Source: Parendozoicomonas sp. Alg238-R29 (GTDB lineage: Bacteria; Pseudomonadota; Gammaproteobacteria; Pseudomonadales; Endozoicomonadaceae). Taken from it: 60,969 nucleotides of DNA. The notes under the pieces were generated by a model. That model ran no database searches. It saw only the letters and a program-made list of their open reading frames with translations, and was not told the origin of the DNA. Each line of letters begins with the position of its first letter. The stretch's first letter is position 1. Location: contig NZ_CAMZOG010000017.1 of assembly GCF_947331445.1 (NCBI RefSeq), forward strand, positions 1 through 60,969. The letters run 5' to 3'. Below, in pieces: positions 46,875 through 55,864 of this stretch. A program made the translations under genes and the position numbers.

Positions 46875-48236
46875 TCAACAGTAAACGACATTCACCGCCA
46901 ACCCTCCCAGAGAGGTTTCTTTATATCTATCCTGCATATCTTTTCCAGTCTGATACATGGTGGCTATCACCTGATCCAGCGACACCCGGTGGCGCCCATC
47001 ACCACTTACCGCCAGTCGGGCAGCATTAATGGCTTTGACCGCTCCCATAGAGTTACGCTCAATACAGGGCACCTGCACCAACCCAGCAACCGGGTCACAG
47101 GTCATTCCCAGGTGGTGCTCCATGGCTATCTCAGCAGCATTCTCTACCTGAGCAATAGAGCCACCCCACACGGCCGCAAGCCCAGCTGCAGCCATAGAGG
47201 AAGCCACGCCTATTTCTCCCTGGCAGCCCACCTCGGCCGCTGATATTGAGGCATTCTTTTTATAGAGCATTCCTATTGCAGCAGCGGTGAGCAGAAACTG
47301 GCGAATTGTTTCTGAGTTTGATTCACGGTCATATTGTTTGTGGAAAGCAATAACTGCCGGTATAACGCCAGCGGCGCCATTGGTCGGCGAAGTCACGACT
47401 CGACCACCTGCGGCATTCTCTTCATTCACCGCCAGAGCGCAAACATTCACCCAGTCCATAACCTGTAGAGGGTCTTTACCCGCATTCTCTTTTTGCCAAC
47501 GAAGATACAATTCTGGTGCTCTACGCTCTACCCCCAAACCACCGGGCAACACCCCAGAAGTGCTATAGCCCCGCTGCATACAGGATTCCATAGCCAGCCA
47601 AATGGCATCGAGGCGCTTATTCACTGCACTCTTATCGTTACCCTCTGTGCATTCATTGGCCATAACCAGTTCGGCAATCGATAAACTGTTCTGTTCACAT
47701 AACTGCTGTAACTGTTCGCCAGAAGAAAAAGGATAAGAAGTCGCACACTGCTCCTGAGGGGCTGCAGTTTCATCCCACTCCTCTGCAGACACAATAAAGC
47801 CACCACCCACAGAGAAATAAACTTGCGAAGCAATAACTTGTCCGTCCGCTGCCATAGCTTCAAACAGCATGCCATTAGGATGCTCAGGCAGGGGATGATC
47901 GTCGAAAACGATATCTCTATGGGGATCAAAACCCACACGGCACCCACGTGGCAAACTCAGTTCTTTCAACTGGCAGACAGTATGCCATAGCATATTGGCC
48001 TGATCCGGCTGGGTTGTTTCCGGGTGACAACCAGCCAACCCCAACGTAACGGCTTTATCGGTAGCGTGCCCTGCTCCGGTTAAAGACAACGAACCATATA
48101 AAGTGGCCCGAATAGAAATCACACCAGATTCAGGAACCGAGGAAGAAAATTGCAAAGCAGCCAGCATAGGGCCAACGGTATGGGAGCTGGAGGGCCCCAA
48201 GCCTATTTTGAAAAGGTCAAAAACACTGATTGTCAT
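46875..48236 (-). CDS. sdaA: L-serine dehydratase (iron-sulfur type)
   Basis: An oxygen-sensitive [4Fe-4S] enzyme turning L-serine into pyruvate and ammonia. 453 residues, the single-chain form. The N-terminal regulatory half starts ISVFDLFKIGLGPSSSHTVGPM. The C-terminal catalytic half has GAAGVIPAVIAFHKQYD and the cluster cysteines in AEVGCQGEIG, MTCDPVAGLVQVPCIERN. It partly covers serine breakdown while the D-serine enzyme gene dsdA is broken. A run of about 150 bp separates it from pepD. Confidence 0.95.
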   Translation of the reverse strand: MTISVFDLFKIGLGPSSSHTVGPMLAALQFSSSVPESGVISIRATLYGSLSLTGAGHATDKAVTLGLAGCHPETTQPDQANMLWHTVCQLKELSLPRGCRVGFDPHRDIVFDDHPLPEHPNGMLFEAMAADGQVIASQVYFSVGGGFIVSAEEWDETAAPQEQCATSYPFSSGEQLQQLCEQNSLSIAELVMANECTEGNDKSAVNKRLDAIWLAMESCMQRGYSTSGVLPGGLGVERRAPELYLRWQKENAGKDPLQVMDWVNVCALAVNEENAAGGRVVTSPTNGAAGVIPAVIAFHKQYDRESNSETIRQFLLTAAAIGMLYKKNASISAAEVGCQGEIGVASSMAAAGLAAVWGGSIAQVENAAEIAMEHHLGMTCDPVAGLVQVPCIERNSMGAVKAINAARLAVSGDGRHRVSLDQVIATMYQTGKDMQDRYKETSLGGLAVNVVYC

Positions 48237-48335
48237 TATCTATCTGCCCTGATGCAGGAATAAACCTGCGCATTCAATCTCTCTTCGTTCAGGTTAGTAC
48301 GATCAATTTATTCTGAGGCAAAATTGTGGGGAAAT

Positions 48336-48363
48336 AATAAGCCGACAAAAATGCCGGCTTATT
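48336..48363 (-). terminator. pepD terminator
   Basis: AATAAGCCG (48336-48344) pairs with CGGCTTATT (48355-48363), a perfect 9-bp stem with T-rich sequence on the minus strand, 24 bp after the pepD stop. Confidence 0.8.
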
Positions 48364-48387
48364 AAGTCGCACGAAAGCTGGTAGAAA

Positions 48388-49845
48388 TTATTCTGCGACA
48401 GGTACCCGAGCCAGAGCTTCGCTCAGCAGACTCCAGAACTTCTCAACACTGTTGATTTCTACTTTCTCATCAGGGGAGTGAGGGAAGCAGATGGTTGGGC
48501 CAATGGAGAGCATATCCCACTCAGGATACTTGCTACCCAGAAGACCACACTCCAGACCAGCGTGAATAACCTTCACTTCCGGAATTTTGCCATATAAAGA
48601 GTTGTAGGTTTCTTTCATGGACGCAAGGATCGCGGAATCCATGTTTGGCTGCCAGCCTGGGAACTGACCTTCCAGACGCGCTTCCATACCCGCCAGACGC
48701 ATCAGACCAATCAGGCGTTCACCTATTTCGGAAGTTGCGCTATCCACCAGAGAACGGGCAAAGCAATGCACGCCAATCTTGCCTTCGGATACAGTCATGA
48801 TGGCGAAGTTGTTGGACGTTTCTACAACCCCTTCCACGCTTTCGCTCATACGGTCAACACCGTTAGGCATAGCGTGGAACAAATCCAGCCACTTCTGCTG
48901 GTCAGCTTGAGCCATCACCTTTTCGCCAGCGTCAGCGGCATTGGCAGTGATGATAATACCGCCATCAGTTTCCGCCAGGATGTTACGGGAGATGGACAAT
49001 TGCTCATCAACGATTGCAGCAACCTCTTCAGCTTTATCAGCAGGTGCGGCAACAACAGCAAAAGCTTCACGAGGAATAGCGTTGGACAGGCTGCCACCAT
49101 TGATGCTGGCAACACGAACACCAGCAGTCTGCAGAGCTTTCAGCAGATTGACCATGATTTTGTTTGCATTGCCACGCTGCAGATGGATATCGCAACCGGA
49201 GTGACCACCTTTCAGGCCTTTCACTTCCAGGCTCAACCAGTTCACACCAGCTTCGGCAGACTCTTCGGTGTAGGTAGCTTCAGCAATAGCATCAACACCA
49301 CCGGCACAACCAACATATAGTTCGCCTTCTTCTTCGGTATCCAGGTTCAGCAGAATTTTTCCCTGCAACCAACCAGACTTCAGTTCTTCTGCGCCGACCA
49401 TGGAACGTTCTTCATCAATGGTAAACAGGGCTTCAACCGGGCCGTGTTGCAGTTCTTTGTCTTCCAGAACAGCCAGAGCCGCTGCCATACCAATACCATT
49501 GTCAGCACCCAGAGTGGTACCACGAGCCTTCACCCATTCACCATCAACATAAGCCTGGATAGGATCTTTGCTGAAATCGTGTTCGGTATCAGCATTTTTC
49601 TGAGGCACCATATCCAGGTGACCCTGCAGAACTACACCAACACGATTTTCAAAACCAGGAGTGGCAGGCTTGCGGATAACCACGTTACCAGCTTCGTCGG
49701 TTTCAGCTTTCAGCCCATGCTTTTCGGCAAACCCGAGAACGTACTGACGCACAGCGTCTTCTTCGCCGGAAGGATGTGGAATGTTGCAGATATTCTGGAA
49801 ATGGGTCCAGAGAGCAGCCGGTTTCAGGTTGAGAAGATCAGACAT
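48388..49845 (-). CDS. pepD: Aminoacyl-histidine dipeptidase (cytosol non-specific dipeptidase)
   Basis: An M20-family zinc dipeptidase (peptidase D) that hydrolyses Xaa-His and other dipeptides. 485 residues. It has HPSGEEDAVRQYVLGFAEKHGLK near the start, the metal-binding GHLDMVPQK (about residue 80), GTTLGADNGIGMAAALAVLED, TIDEERSMVGAEEL with the general-base Glu, LKGGHSGCDIHLQRGNANKIM and AGLECGLLGSKYPEWDMLSIGPT. All active-site positions appear intact. Single-gene unit. Confidence 0.95.
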   Translation of the reverse strand: MSDLLNLKPAALWTHFQNICNIPHPSGEEDAVRQYVLGFAEKHGLKAETDEAGNVVIRKPATPGFENRVGVVLQGHLDMVPQKNADTEHDFSKDPIQAYVDGEWVKARGTTLGADNGIGMAAALAVLEDKELQHGPVEALFTIDEERSMVGAEELKSGWLQGKILLNLDTEEEGELYVGCAGGVDAIAEATYTEESAEAGVNWLSLEVKGLKGGHSGCDIHLQRGNANKIMVNLLKALQTAGVRVASINGGSLSNAIPREAFAVVAAPADKAEEVAAIVDEQLSISRNILAETDGGIIITANAADAGEKVMAQADQQKWLDLFHAMPNGVDRMSESVEGVVETSNNFAIMTVSEGKIGVHCFARSLVDSATSEIGERLIGLMRLAGMEARLEGQFPGWQPNMDSAILASMKETYNSLYGKIPEVKVIHAGLECGLLGSKYPEWDMLSIGPTICFPHSPDEKVEINSVEKFWSLLSEALARVPVAE

Positions 49846-49945
49846 TGGACAATCCTTCTACAAATTTGCGGCATTTATACAACCTGCATTACAACATTCC
49901 ACATAGGGATATACCGCAATCCAGAGATAACAGAAATATATCCCG

Positions 49946-50740
49946 CTATTCCAGAATTTCTACGGACATTCCTTTAGAAATCCCCCCCGTGCCGTGATGA
50001 ATCATGTTCTGTCCAAAAATTACTTTATTATTGAGACGACGATATTTCGCCAATGTTCTCAGGGGTTCCGGGGATTTCTCTGCTGTTTCTGTATCAACGG
50101 TGGTCATGACACAACGGGTACACAGTTTTACACCGGAAAATTCTATGTCACCAATGCGGATACGCTTCCAGTTATCTTCCGCATGGGGTTCACAACCCTT
50201 GATCACAATGTTTGGGCGAAAGCGTTTCATAGGAATTGTGTCGTCAAGCTTACTGTTCAATAACTCCAGAGAGGCTTCGGATATCACCAGAAATGGAAAG
50301 CCATCAGCAAAACTCGTCCGCACACCTTCCTCAGCATATGCGCGATCAACCTGCCGGAAAGTGGAATCCGGCATATAAACCAAACGACAAGGTTTACCAA
50401 TCACTTCACTGCACCAACTGGCAGCGTCTTCGCCAGCATCCCATGCATCACAGGTATCATCCCAAACGGTTGCCTGAACGATAGAACGACTTCCAGGTAC
50501 AACGACTTCAATTCTGTTCATATCCGGGTGACTGAGAGAGATACCACCAACTATGGGCAGACAGATAATTTTAACCATTTGGGGGTGGGTGCGCTGACTG
50601 ACAAAAATTCCGGTTTTGCTATCAACAACAACCCAGCGACGATCTCCGGCAAAACCAAAACTATCGACATTCCAGCTGTCTGCGGTAAGCTGGCGGCAGG
50701 ACTTCATGGGATAAACGGCGAGTTCTGATACTGTCAGCAT
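49946..50740 (-). CDS. MOSC-domain protein, YcbX-like
   Basis: 264 residues from the ATG at 50740 (AGAAGAG upstream); a frame to 50782 is less likely. It has an N-terminal MOSC beta-barrel (VSELAVYPMKSCRQLTADSW), then GDRRWVVVDSKTGIFVSQRTHPQM. The C-terminal MOSC domain has the conserved Cys in GVKLCTRCVMTTVD, which binds or transfers sulfur or Mo-cofactor sulfur, and FGQNMIHHGTGGISKGM. YcbX works with an electron donor to reduce N-hydroxylated compounds. Here the usual C-terminal ferredoxin domain is absent. Confidence 0.85.
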   Translation of the reverse strand: MLTVSELAVYPMKSCRQLTADSWNVDSFGFAGDRRWVVVDSKTGIFVSQRTHPQMVKIICLPIVGGISLSHPDMNRIEVVVPGSRSIVQATVWDDTCDAWDAGEDAASWCSEVIGKPCRLVYMPDSTFRQVDRAYAEEGVRTSFADGFPFLVISEASLELLNSKLDDTIPMKRFRPNIVIKGCEPHAEDNWKRIRIGDIEFSGVKLCTRCVMTTVDTETAEKSPEPLRTLAKYRRLNNKVIFGQNMIHHGTGGISKGMSVEILE

Positions 50741-50815
50741 TTTTCTCTTCTTTTGATTTTTCAGGCAAAGTCGCACCTGCAAATAACATACTATTCAACA
50801 ATAAAAGGCAGTCTT

Positions 50816-51250
50816 ATGTTTCAGCGTTCAAAGCATGCCAAAGGCTTCATCGGGGCAACTCTTCTCTCATGCTCTCTCACTGCAACTGTTTCAGCAGAAG
50901 ACATCGTGTCTATGACCTGCCCAGGCAGCCCAAATTGTGTTAGTAGTCAGGTACAGGGTGACCATTTTATCGCCCCATTAGATTTCCAAGGGCAGGATAC
51001 AGCAACCATTCGTGATCGTCTGTTAGCCTGGCTGGAGCATTCTCCCAGAACAGTCATCACTCAAAGTGATGGAAACATAATTAAGGCGAAATTCAGTTCC
51101 CGAATGATGGGATTTGTTGATGATTTGACATTGATCATTCAACCGAGCGGAACAGTTGATGTGCGTTCTGCCTCCAGAACCGGCTACTACGATTTCAAGG
51201 TTAACCGGAAGCGTGTCGAAGCTCTTCGCATATACTTTCAAAACCAATAA
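50816..51250 (+). CDS. DUF1499-family exported protein
   Basis: 144 residues. A Sec signal peptide (GFIGATLLSCSLTATVSA) is followed by the DUF1499 pattern: CPGSPNCVSSQ, the central ITQSDGNIIKAKFSSRMMGFVDDLTL and the C-terminal VDVRSASRTGYYDFKVNRKRVEALR. The family is widespread in proteobacteria and plants with no settled function. The ATG at 50816 begins the signal peptide; a frame from 50753 overlaps the divergent MOSC gene. Confidence 0.85.
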   Translation: MFQRSKHAKGFIGATLLSCSLTATVSAEDIVSMTCPGSPNCVSSQVQGDHFIAPLDFQGQDTATIRDRLLAWLEHSPRTVITQSDGNIIKAKFSSRMMGFVDDLTLIIQPSGTVDVRSASRTGYYDFKVNRKRVEALRIYFQNQ

Positions 51251-51664
51251 TATTTTTCGCCCCATTAATACGGGGCGCATATCCTGACCCTTGTCTACCT
51301 TAACAAGCATTTACTGAATGATTGGAATAGAGACAAATGTCGAAAGACCTTTCCCCTTTGCAGGCAGCAGAAAGCCTTTCTCCACTTATTCGAGCGTCTC
51401 GTCTTAAGGCGGAAAAGGCGTCTTTCTCTGTCATCATCTTACATAATGGCATGAACTGCATTACAAACATTGCGAATTTTGCTCGCAGGTTTGTGAGATT
51501 TTCAATGACTGAGAATCCCAGCAAAACTTGCTAAAGCTGCTTCTTTACCACAGCCACCAAAAACCAACAAGTGACGTAACAAAACCAGTACAAACGCCTA
51601 ATTCATTACGATATAGTCACTGCGCATTCAGAACGGATAAACCGTTTGCCAAGGAATAAACCCA
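51251..51664. other. Intergenic region upstream of the RND operon
   Basis: 414 bp. It holds a GC-rich hairpin CGCCCC...GGGGCG (51258-51277) after the DUF1499 gene. A 65-codon plus frame (51337-51534) and an antisense frame also lie here; neither has a good ribosome site or family features, so I do not call a gene. No regulator of the efflux operon is encoded here. Confidence 0.45.
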
Positions 51665-52744
51665 ATGATGAAAAAAATGCTGTTGATGCTGTTTTGCACA
51701 GTAGCTTTGTTCGGAGCCTTTTTTGGTCTCAAGTTGTTTATGAATGATCAGATGGCCAAGGGCATGGCCGGTTATGTTCCTCCACCAACTGTTATCGAAC
51801 CTGCTACTGCCAACAGCGAAACCTGGTACCCCTACCTGAGCTCTATTGGCACCTTGAGTGCACGACAGGGTGTTGATATTCGCTCGGAAGTTGCCGGCGT
51901 CATCAGCAAGGTTCACTTTGAATCAGGTCAGGAAATTTCAGAAAGCGCCCTGCTGGCACAACTTGATGATGATACTGAACGGGCAAATTTGAAAAGTTTT
52001 CAGGCTCGTCAGAAGCTGGCGAAACTGACCTGGACCCGTGACAAATCCCTGATTGAACGAAAAGCTATTTCCCAGACAGAGTTTGATCAGGCATCAGCCA
52101 ATCTGGATGAAGCGACGGCAGCCGTAGAACAAACCCGTGCGACCCTGCGTAAAAAGAAAATCACCGCTCCTTTTTCTGGCCGGATTGGTATACGACAGGC
52201 TGAGCCCGGCGATTATCTGAAAGAAGGCGATATTCTTGCCACTTTGCAGAATATTAACCAGCTCTATGTTGATTTTGCCATGCCGGAACAGGATTACCCA
52301 GACCTGTATATCGGCCAGTCTGTTCGCTTCTCAGTTCAAGCCTATCCAGATAAAGAGTTTGATGCTGTAGTTGACGCCATCAACGCCAAGATCAACAGCA
52401 ACACTCGCAATATTGAAGTCCGGGCCATGATGGATAACAGCATGGGAGAATTGGTTCCCGGTATGTTTGCTGACATCAAGGTAATGGCCGAAAAACCGAA
52501 GAGTGTTATTACCCTGCCACGAACCGCTATTACCTACTCCCTGTATGGCGATTCTGTGTACTTGATTACAGGTGACAAGCCAGAAAACCTGACCGTAAAA
52601 CTGACACAGGTAACTACCGGCGATATTCAGGGCAACCGGGTAGAAATTGTTTCCGGATTGCAAGCTAACGACAGAGTCGCTGCATCTGGCCAGCTTAAAC
52701 TGCGCAACGGTGCACGAGTCACCATTAAGTCCGCCGGGGAGTAA
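51665..52744 (+). CDS. RND efflux periplasmic adaptor (membrane fusion protein)
   Basis: Bridges the inner-membrane RND pump and an outer-membrane channel. 359 residues. The N-terminal membrane anchor (MLLMLFCTVALFGAFFGLKLF) is followed by a lipoyl half-motif (ARQGVDIRSEVAGVISKVHFESGQEI) and a helical hairpin (RDKSLIERKAISQTEFDQASANLDEA). The second lipoyl half is KKKITAPFSGRIGIRQAEPG, followed by beta-barrel segments. The subtype resembles the MexH/VexC group, with no lipobox Cys. It is followed by the pump gene after four bases. Confidence 0.9.
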   Translation: MMKKMLLMLFCTVALFGAFFGLKLFMNDQMAKGMAGYVPPPTVIEPATANSETWYPYLSSIGTLSARQGVDIRSEVAGVISKVHFESGQEISESALLAQLDDDTERANLKSFQARQKLAKLTWTRDKSLIERKAISQTEFDQASANLDEATAAVEQTRATLRKKKITAPFSGRIGIRQAEPGDYLKEGDILATLQNINQLYVDFAMPEQDYPDLYIGQSVRFSVQAYPDKEFDAVVDAINAKINSNTRNIEVRAMMDNSMGELVPGMFADIKVMAEKPKSVITLPRTAITYSLYGDSVYLITGDKPENLTVKLTQVTTGDIQGNRVEIVSGLQANDRVAASGQLKLRNGARVTIKSAGE

Positions 52745-52748
52745 GCAG

Positions 52749-55700
52749 ATGACATTTACTGATCTGTTTATACGCCGGCCGGTCCTGGCAACGGTCGTCA
52801 GTCTACTTATTGTTCTGATTGGACTGCAGGCTTTTCAGAAACTGCCTGTGCGGGAATATCCTTCACTCGAAGATGCCATAGTAACTGTTACGACGTCCTA
52901 TCCTGGCGCCAGTGCAGAGTTGATTCAGGGTTTTATTACCACGCCTGTACAACAAGCTATCGCCAGCGCTGAAGGCATTGATTATCTGAGTTCCTCAAGT
53001 AACCAGAACCTCTCCACAGTCACAGCTCACCTGCGATTGGGTTACAGTGCTGATAAAGCACTGACGGAGATCATGTCCAAAGTGAACCAGGTTCGCAGTC
53101 AGCTTCCCGCTGAATCGGACGACCCGGTGATCACCAAAGGTGACAACCGTGGTAGTGCCCTGCTCTATCTGAGTTTCTACAGCGACACCATGAGCAGTGA
53201 GCAGGTTACTGATTACCTCACTCGCGTAATCCAGCCACAATTATCCACCATTGAAGGTGTGGGGTCGGCTGAAATTCTGGGGGCAAAAACCTTCGCTATG
53301 CGTATCTGGCTTGACCCGATCCGCATGAGTGCCTTTGAGGTCACAGCAGCTGATATTAATAATGCTCTGTTAAGCAGTAACGTTCAGTCAGCTGCTGGCC
53401 AGACCCGCGGTGAACTGGTTGTTTCCAATATCAATGCCCAAACCGATCTTTCTACGGTCAAAGATTTCTCCCGCATTGTGGTGAAAACAACCGATGAAAC
53501 TCTGATTCGCCTGGAAGATGTGGCAGACATCAAGCTGGAGGCGGAAAACTTTGACAGTTTTGTTGCCTTTAACGGCAAGCCCTCGACTTACGTGGGTGTC
53601 TCTGCAACACCATCCGCCAATCCGCTGGATGTCATTGATCGTGTCCGTGTTCATTTACCTGATATGAAAAGCCAGCTCCCAAGTGGCTTGGAGGCCGACA
53701 TTGTTTATGACGCGACAAAGTTCATCCAGGAGTCCATCGACGAAGTTGTACAAACCCTGATTGAAGCAACACTGATCGTTATTGCTGTTGTTTTCCTTTT
53801 CCTGGGGTCTTGGCGCACAGTGATTATTCCTGTTGTGGCCATTCCACTGTCCATGATCGGCGTGCTGTTTGTTATGCAAATGTTGGGCTATTCCATCAAT
53901 CTGCTGACTTTGCTTGCCATGGTTTTAGCCATTGGACTGGTTGTTGATGACGCTATTGTGGTGGTGGAGAATATTCATCGTCATATCGAAGAAGGGAAAT
54001 CGCCTTTAGATGCCTCACTTCTGGGAGCGAGGGAGATAGCCCTACCGGTTATCGCCATGACCATTACTCTGGCAGCGGTATACGCGCCTATCGGGTTTAT
54101 GGAAGGATTGACCGGTGCACTGTTCCGGGAGTTCGCCTTTACCCTGGCAGGCTCTGTATTAGTGTCCGGAGTTGTAGCTCTAACTCTGTCGCCAATGATG
54201 TGTTCAAAGTTGATGCAACCAGCCAACAATGAAAGTGCATTTACTCACTGGTTGGATAAAAAGTTCAATGGTCTCAAAGATCGCTACAAAAACCGCTTAA
54301 CCCATTCGCTGGAAACACGAACAGTGACACTGGTTTTTGCGCTGATTGTACTGGCCACCATTCCTCCCATGTTTATGGAATCCAAAAAGGAACTGGCACC
54401 AGCAGAAGACAGTGGGCTGGTATTCATCCTGTCCAAGTCACCTCAGTACGCCAATATTGATTACATGAACAAGTACACCGGCGAGATGGAAGAGATATTC
54501 AGAAAGTTCCCTGAATATCAGCAATCTTTCCTGATCAATGGTGACGGCAGCCCTAATGTTGGTTTTGCCGGTATGGTGCTGAAGCCCTGGAGTGAACGCG
54601 GGCGCAGTGTGTTCGAAGTTCAAAAGGATCTGCAGAATAATGATCTGAGCCAGATCACTGGCATCAGTACCTTCTCCTTTATCATGCCCTCACTGCCCGG
54701 CGCCGGAGGCGGCCTGCCCGTTGAGTTCATTCTCAACACTACCAGCGATTACAGCACTCTGGTTGATGTCGCTAATCAGCTGGTTGGCAAAGCGATGCAG
54801 TCAGGTATGTTCATGTTTGTTGAAAGCGAGCTGCGATTTAACAAGCCGGAAACAGAAATTCTGATCGATCGGGACAAAGCCGCCATTCTTGGCGTCAGCA
54901 TGAGCGATATCGGCACAACCCTATCTACCATGCTGGGTAATGGTGACCTGAACCGTTTCAGTATTGACGGGCGCAGTTACAAGGTTATCCCTCAGGCTAA
55001 TCAGGAGTTCCGCCTGAATAAAGAGTGGCTGGGGCGTTACTATGTACGCTCCCTGAGTGGTGAATTGGTGCCACTGTCGGCGATTATTACTCTGAAGAGT
55101 GAAACCCGCCCCAACCAGTTGACCCAGTTCCAACAGCTGAATTCTACCAAGATTCAAGGCATGCTGTTACCGGGTGTTAGTCTGGGTGAAGCACTGACCT
55201 TCCTTCAGCAGCAAACCAAAGAACTGGCTCCGGAAGGTTTCGGTACCGACTATGAAGGCACATCACGGCAATATATGAAGGAAGGCAACGCTCTGTTGTT
55301 TACCTTCGCGATTTCCATGGTGGTTATCTTCCTGGTACTGGCTGCTCAGTTTGAAAGTTTCCGTGACCCTCTGGTGGTGATGCTCACCGTTCCCATGTCT
55401 ATCTGCGGAGCTTTGATTCCGCTGATGATGGGAATGCTGTTCCAGTTTGGCCTGGGAATTAATGTTTCCATGAACATTTATACCCAGATTGGTTTGGTCA
55501 CTCTGATTGGCTTAATTTCCAAACACGGCATTCTGATTGTGGAATTCGCTAACCAGCTTCAGGAACAGGGAATGAGCATGAAGGATGCCATTCTGGAAGC
55601 AGCTGCCCTGCGTCTGCGACCAATCCTGATGACAACTGCCGCAACTGTTCTGGGTATCACTCCCCTGTTGCTGGCAACCGGTGCTGGCGCAGTCAGTCGC

Positions 55701-55817
55701 TTTAATATTGGACTGGTTATTACCGCAGGTATGACTATCGGTACTCTGTTCACTCTGTTCGTAATTCCGGTCATGTATACCTACATTGCCCGTGACCATC
55801 AAAAGCAGAGCGCTTAA
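52749..55817 (+). CDS. RND efflux pump, AcrB/MexI-like permease
   Basis: The 1022-residue proton-driven drug exporter. The start at 52749 (MTFTDLFIRRPVLATVVSLL) has GGGAG upstream. Twelve membrane helices are expected; TM4 carries the proton-relay Asp pair in GLVVDDAIVVVENIHRHIEEG, and the TM10 region has VIFLVLAAQFESFRDPLVVMLTVPM. Also seen are EYPSLEDAIVTVTTSYPGAS and LRLRPILMTTAATVLGITPLLLATG. No outer-membrane factor or TetR repressor adjoins the pair, so a TolC encoded elsewhere is presumably used. Substrates cannot be inferred. Confidence 0.93.
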   Translation: MTFTDLFIRRPVLATVVSLLIVLIGLQAFQKLPVREYPSLEDAIVTVTTSYPGASAELIQGFITTPVQQAIASAEGIDYLSSSSNQNLSTVTAHLRLGYSADKALTEIMSKVNQVRSQLPAESDDPVITKGDNRGSALLYLSFYSDTMSSEQVTDYLTRVIQPQLSTIEGVGSAEILGAKTFAMRIWLDPIRMSAFEVTAADINNALLSSNVQSAAGQTRGELVVSNINAQTDLSTVKDFSRIVVKTTDETLIRLEDVADIKLEAENFDSFVAFNGKPSTYVGVSATPSANPLDVIDRVRVHLPDMKSQLPSGLEADIVYDATKFIQESIDEVVQTLIEATLIVIAVVFLFLGSWRTVIIPVVAIPLSMIGVLFVMQMLGYSINLLTLLAMVLAIGLVVDDAIVVVENIHRHIEEGKSPLDASLLGAREIALPVIAMTITLAAVYAPIGFMEGLTGALFREFAFTLAGSVLVSGVVALTLSPMMCSKLMQPANNESAFTHWLDKKFNGLKDRYKNRLTHSLETRTVTLVFALIVLATIPPMFMESKKELAPAEDSGLVFILSKSPQYANIDYMNKYTGEMEEIFRKFPEYQQSFLINGDGSPNVGFAGMVLKPWSERGRSVFEVQKDLQNNDLSQITGISTFSFIMPSLPGAGGGLPVEFILNTTSDYSTLVDVANQLVGKAMQSGMFMFVESELRFNKPETEILIDRDKAAILGVSMSDIGTTLSTMLGNGDLNRFSIDGRSYKVIPQANQEFRLNKEWLGRYYVRSLSGELVPLSAIITLKSETRPNQLTQFQQLNSTKIQGMLLPGVSLGEALTFLQQQTKELAPEGFGTDYEGTSRQYMKEGNALLFTFAISMVVIFLVLAAQFESFRDPLVVMLTVPMSICGALIPLMMGMLFQFGLGINVSMNIYTQIGLVTLIGLISKHGILIVEFANQLQEQGMSMKDAILEAAALRLRPILMTTAATVLGITPLLLATGAGAVSRFNIGLVITAGMTIGTLFTLFVIPVMYTYIARDHQKQSA

Positions 55818-55830
55818 CTCTTTCGCAGAT

Positions 55831-55864
55831 AATATTTCGCCATCCATTAGGGTGGCGAAATATT
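55831..55864. terminator. Bidirectional terminator between the RND pump and ggt
   Basis: AATATTTCGCCA (55831-55842) pairs perfectly with TGGCGAAATATT (55853-55864). It lies between convergent genes and overlaps the ggt stop codon by a base or two. Confidence 0.8.

Noticed and set aside
46389-47243. Plus-strand 284-codon frame opposite the coiled-coil gene and sdaA
   Set aside because: It spans two convincingly coded minus-strand genes and their gap; its Leu/Phe-rich start is the complement of coiled-coil codons.
51337-51534. 65-codon ORF upstream of the RND operon as a regulator
   Set aside because: No helix-turn-helix pattern and a weak start; it overlaps an antisense frame. Described only as intergenic.
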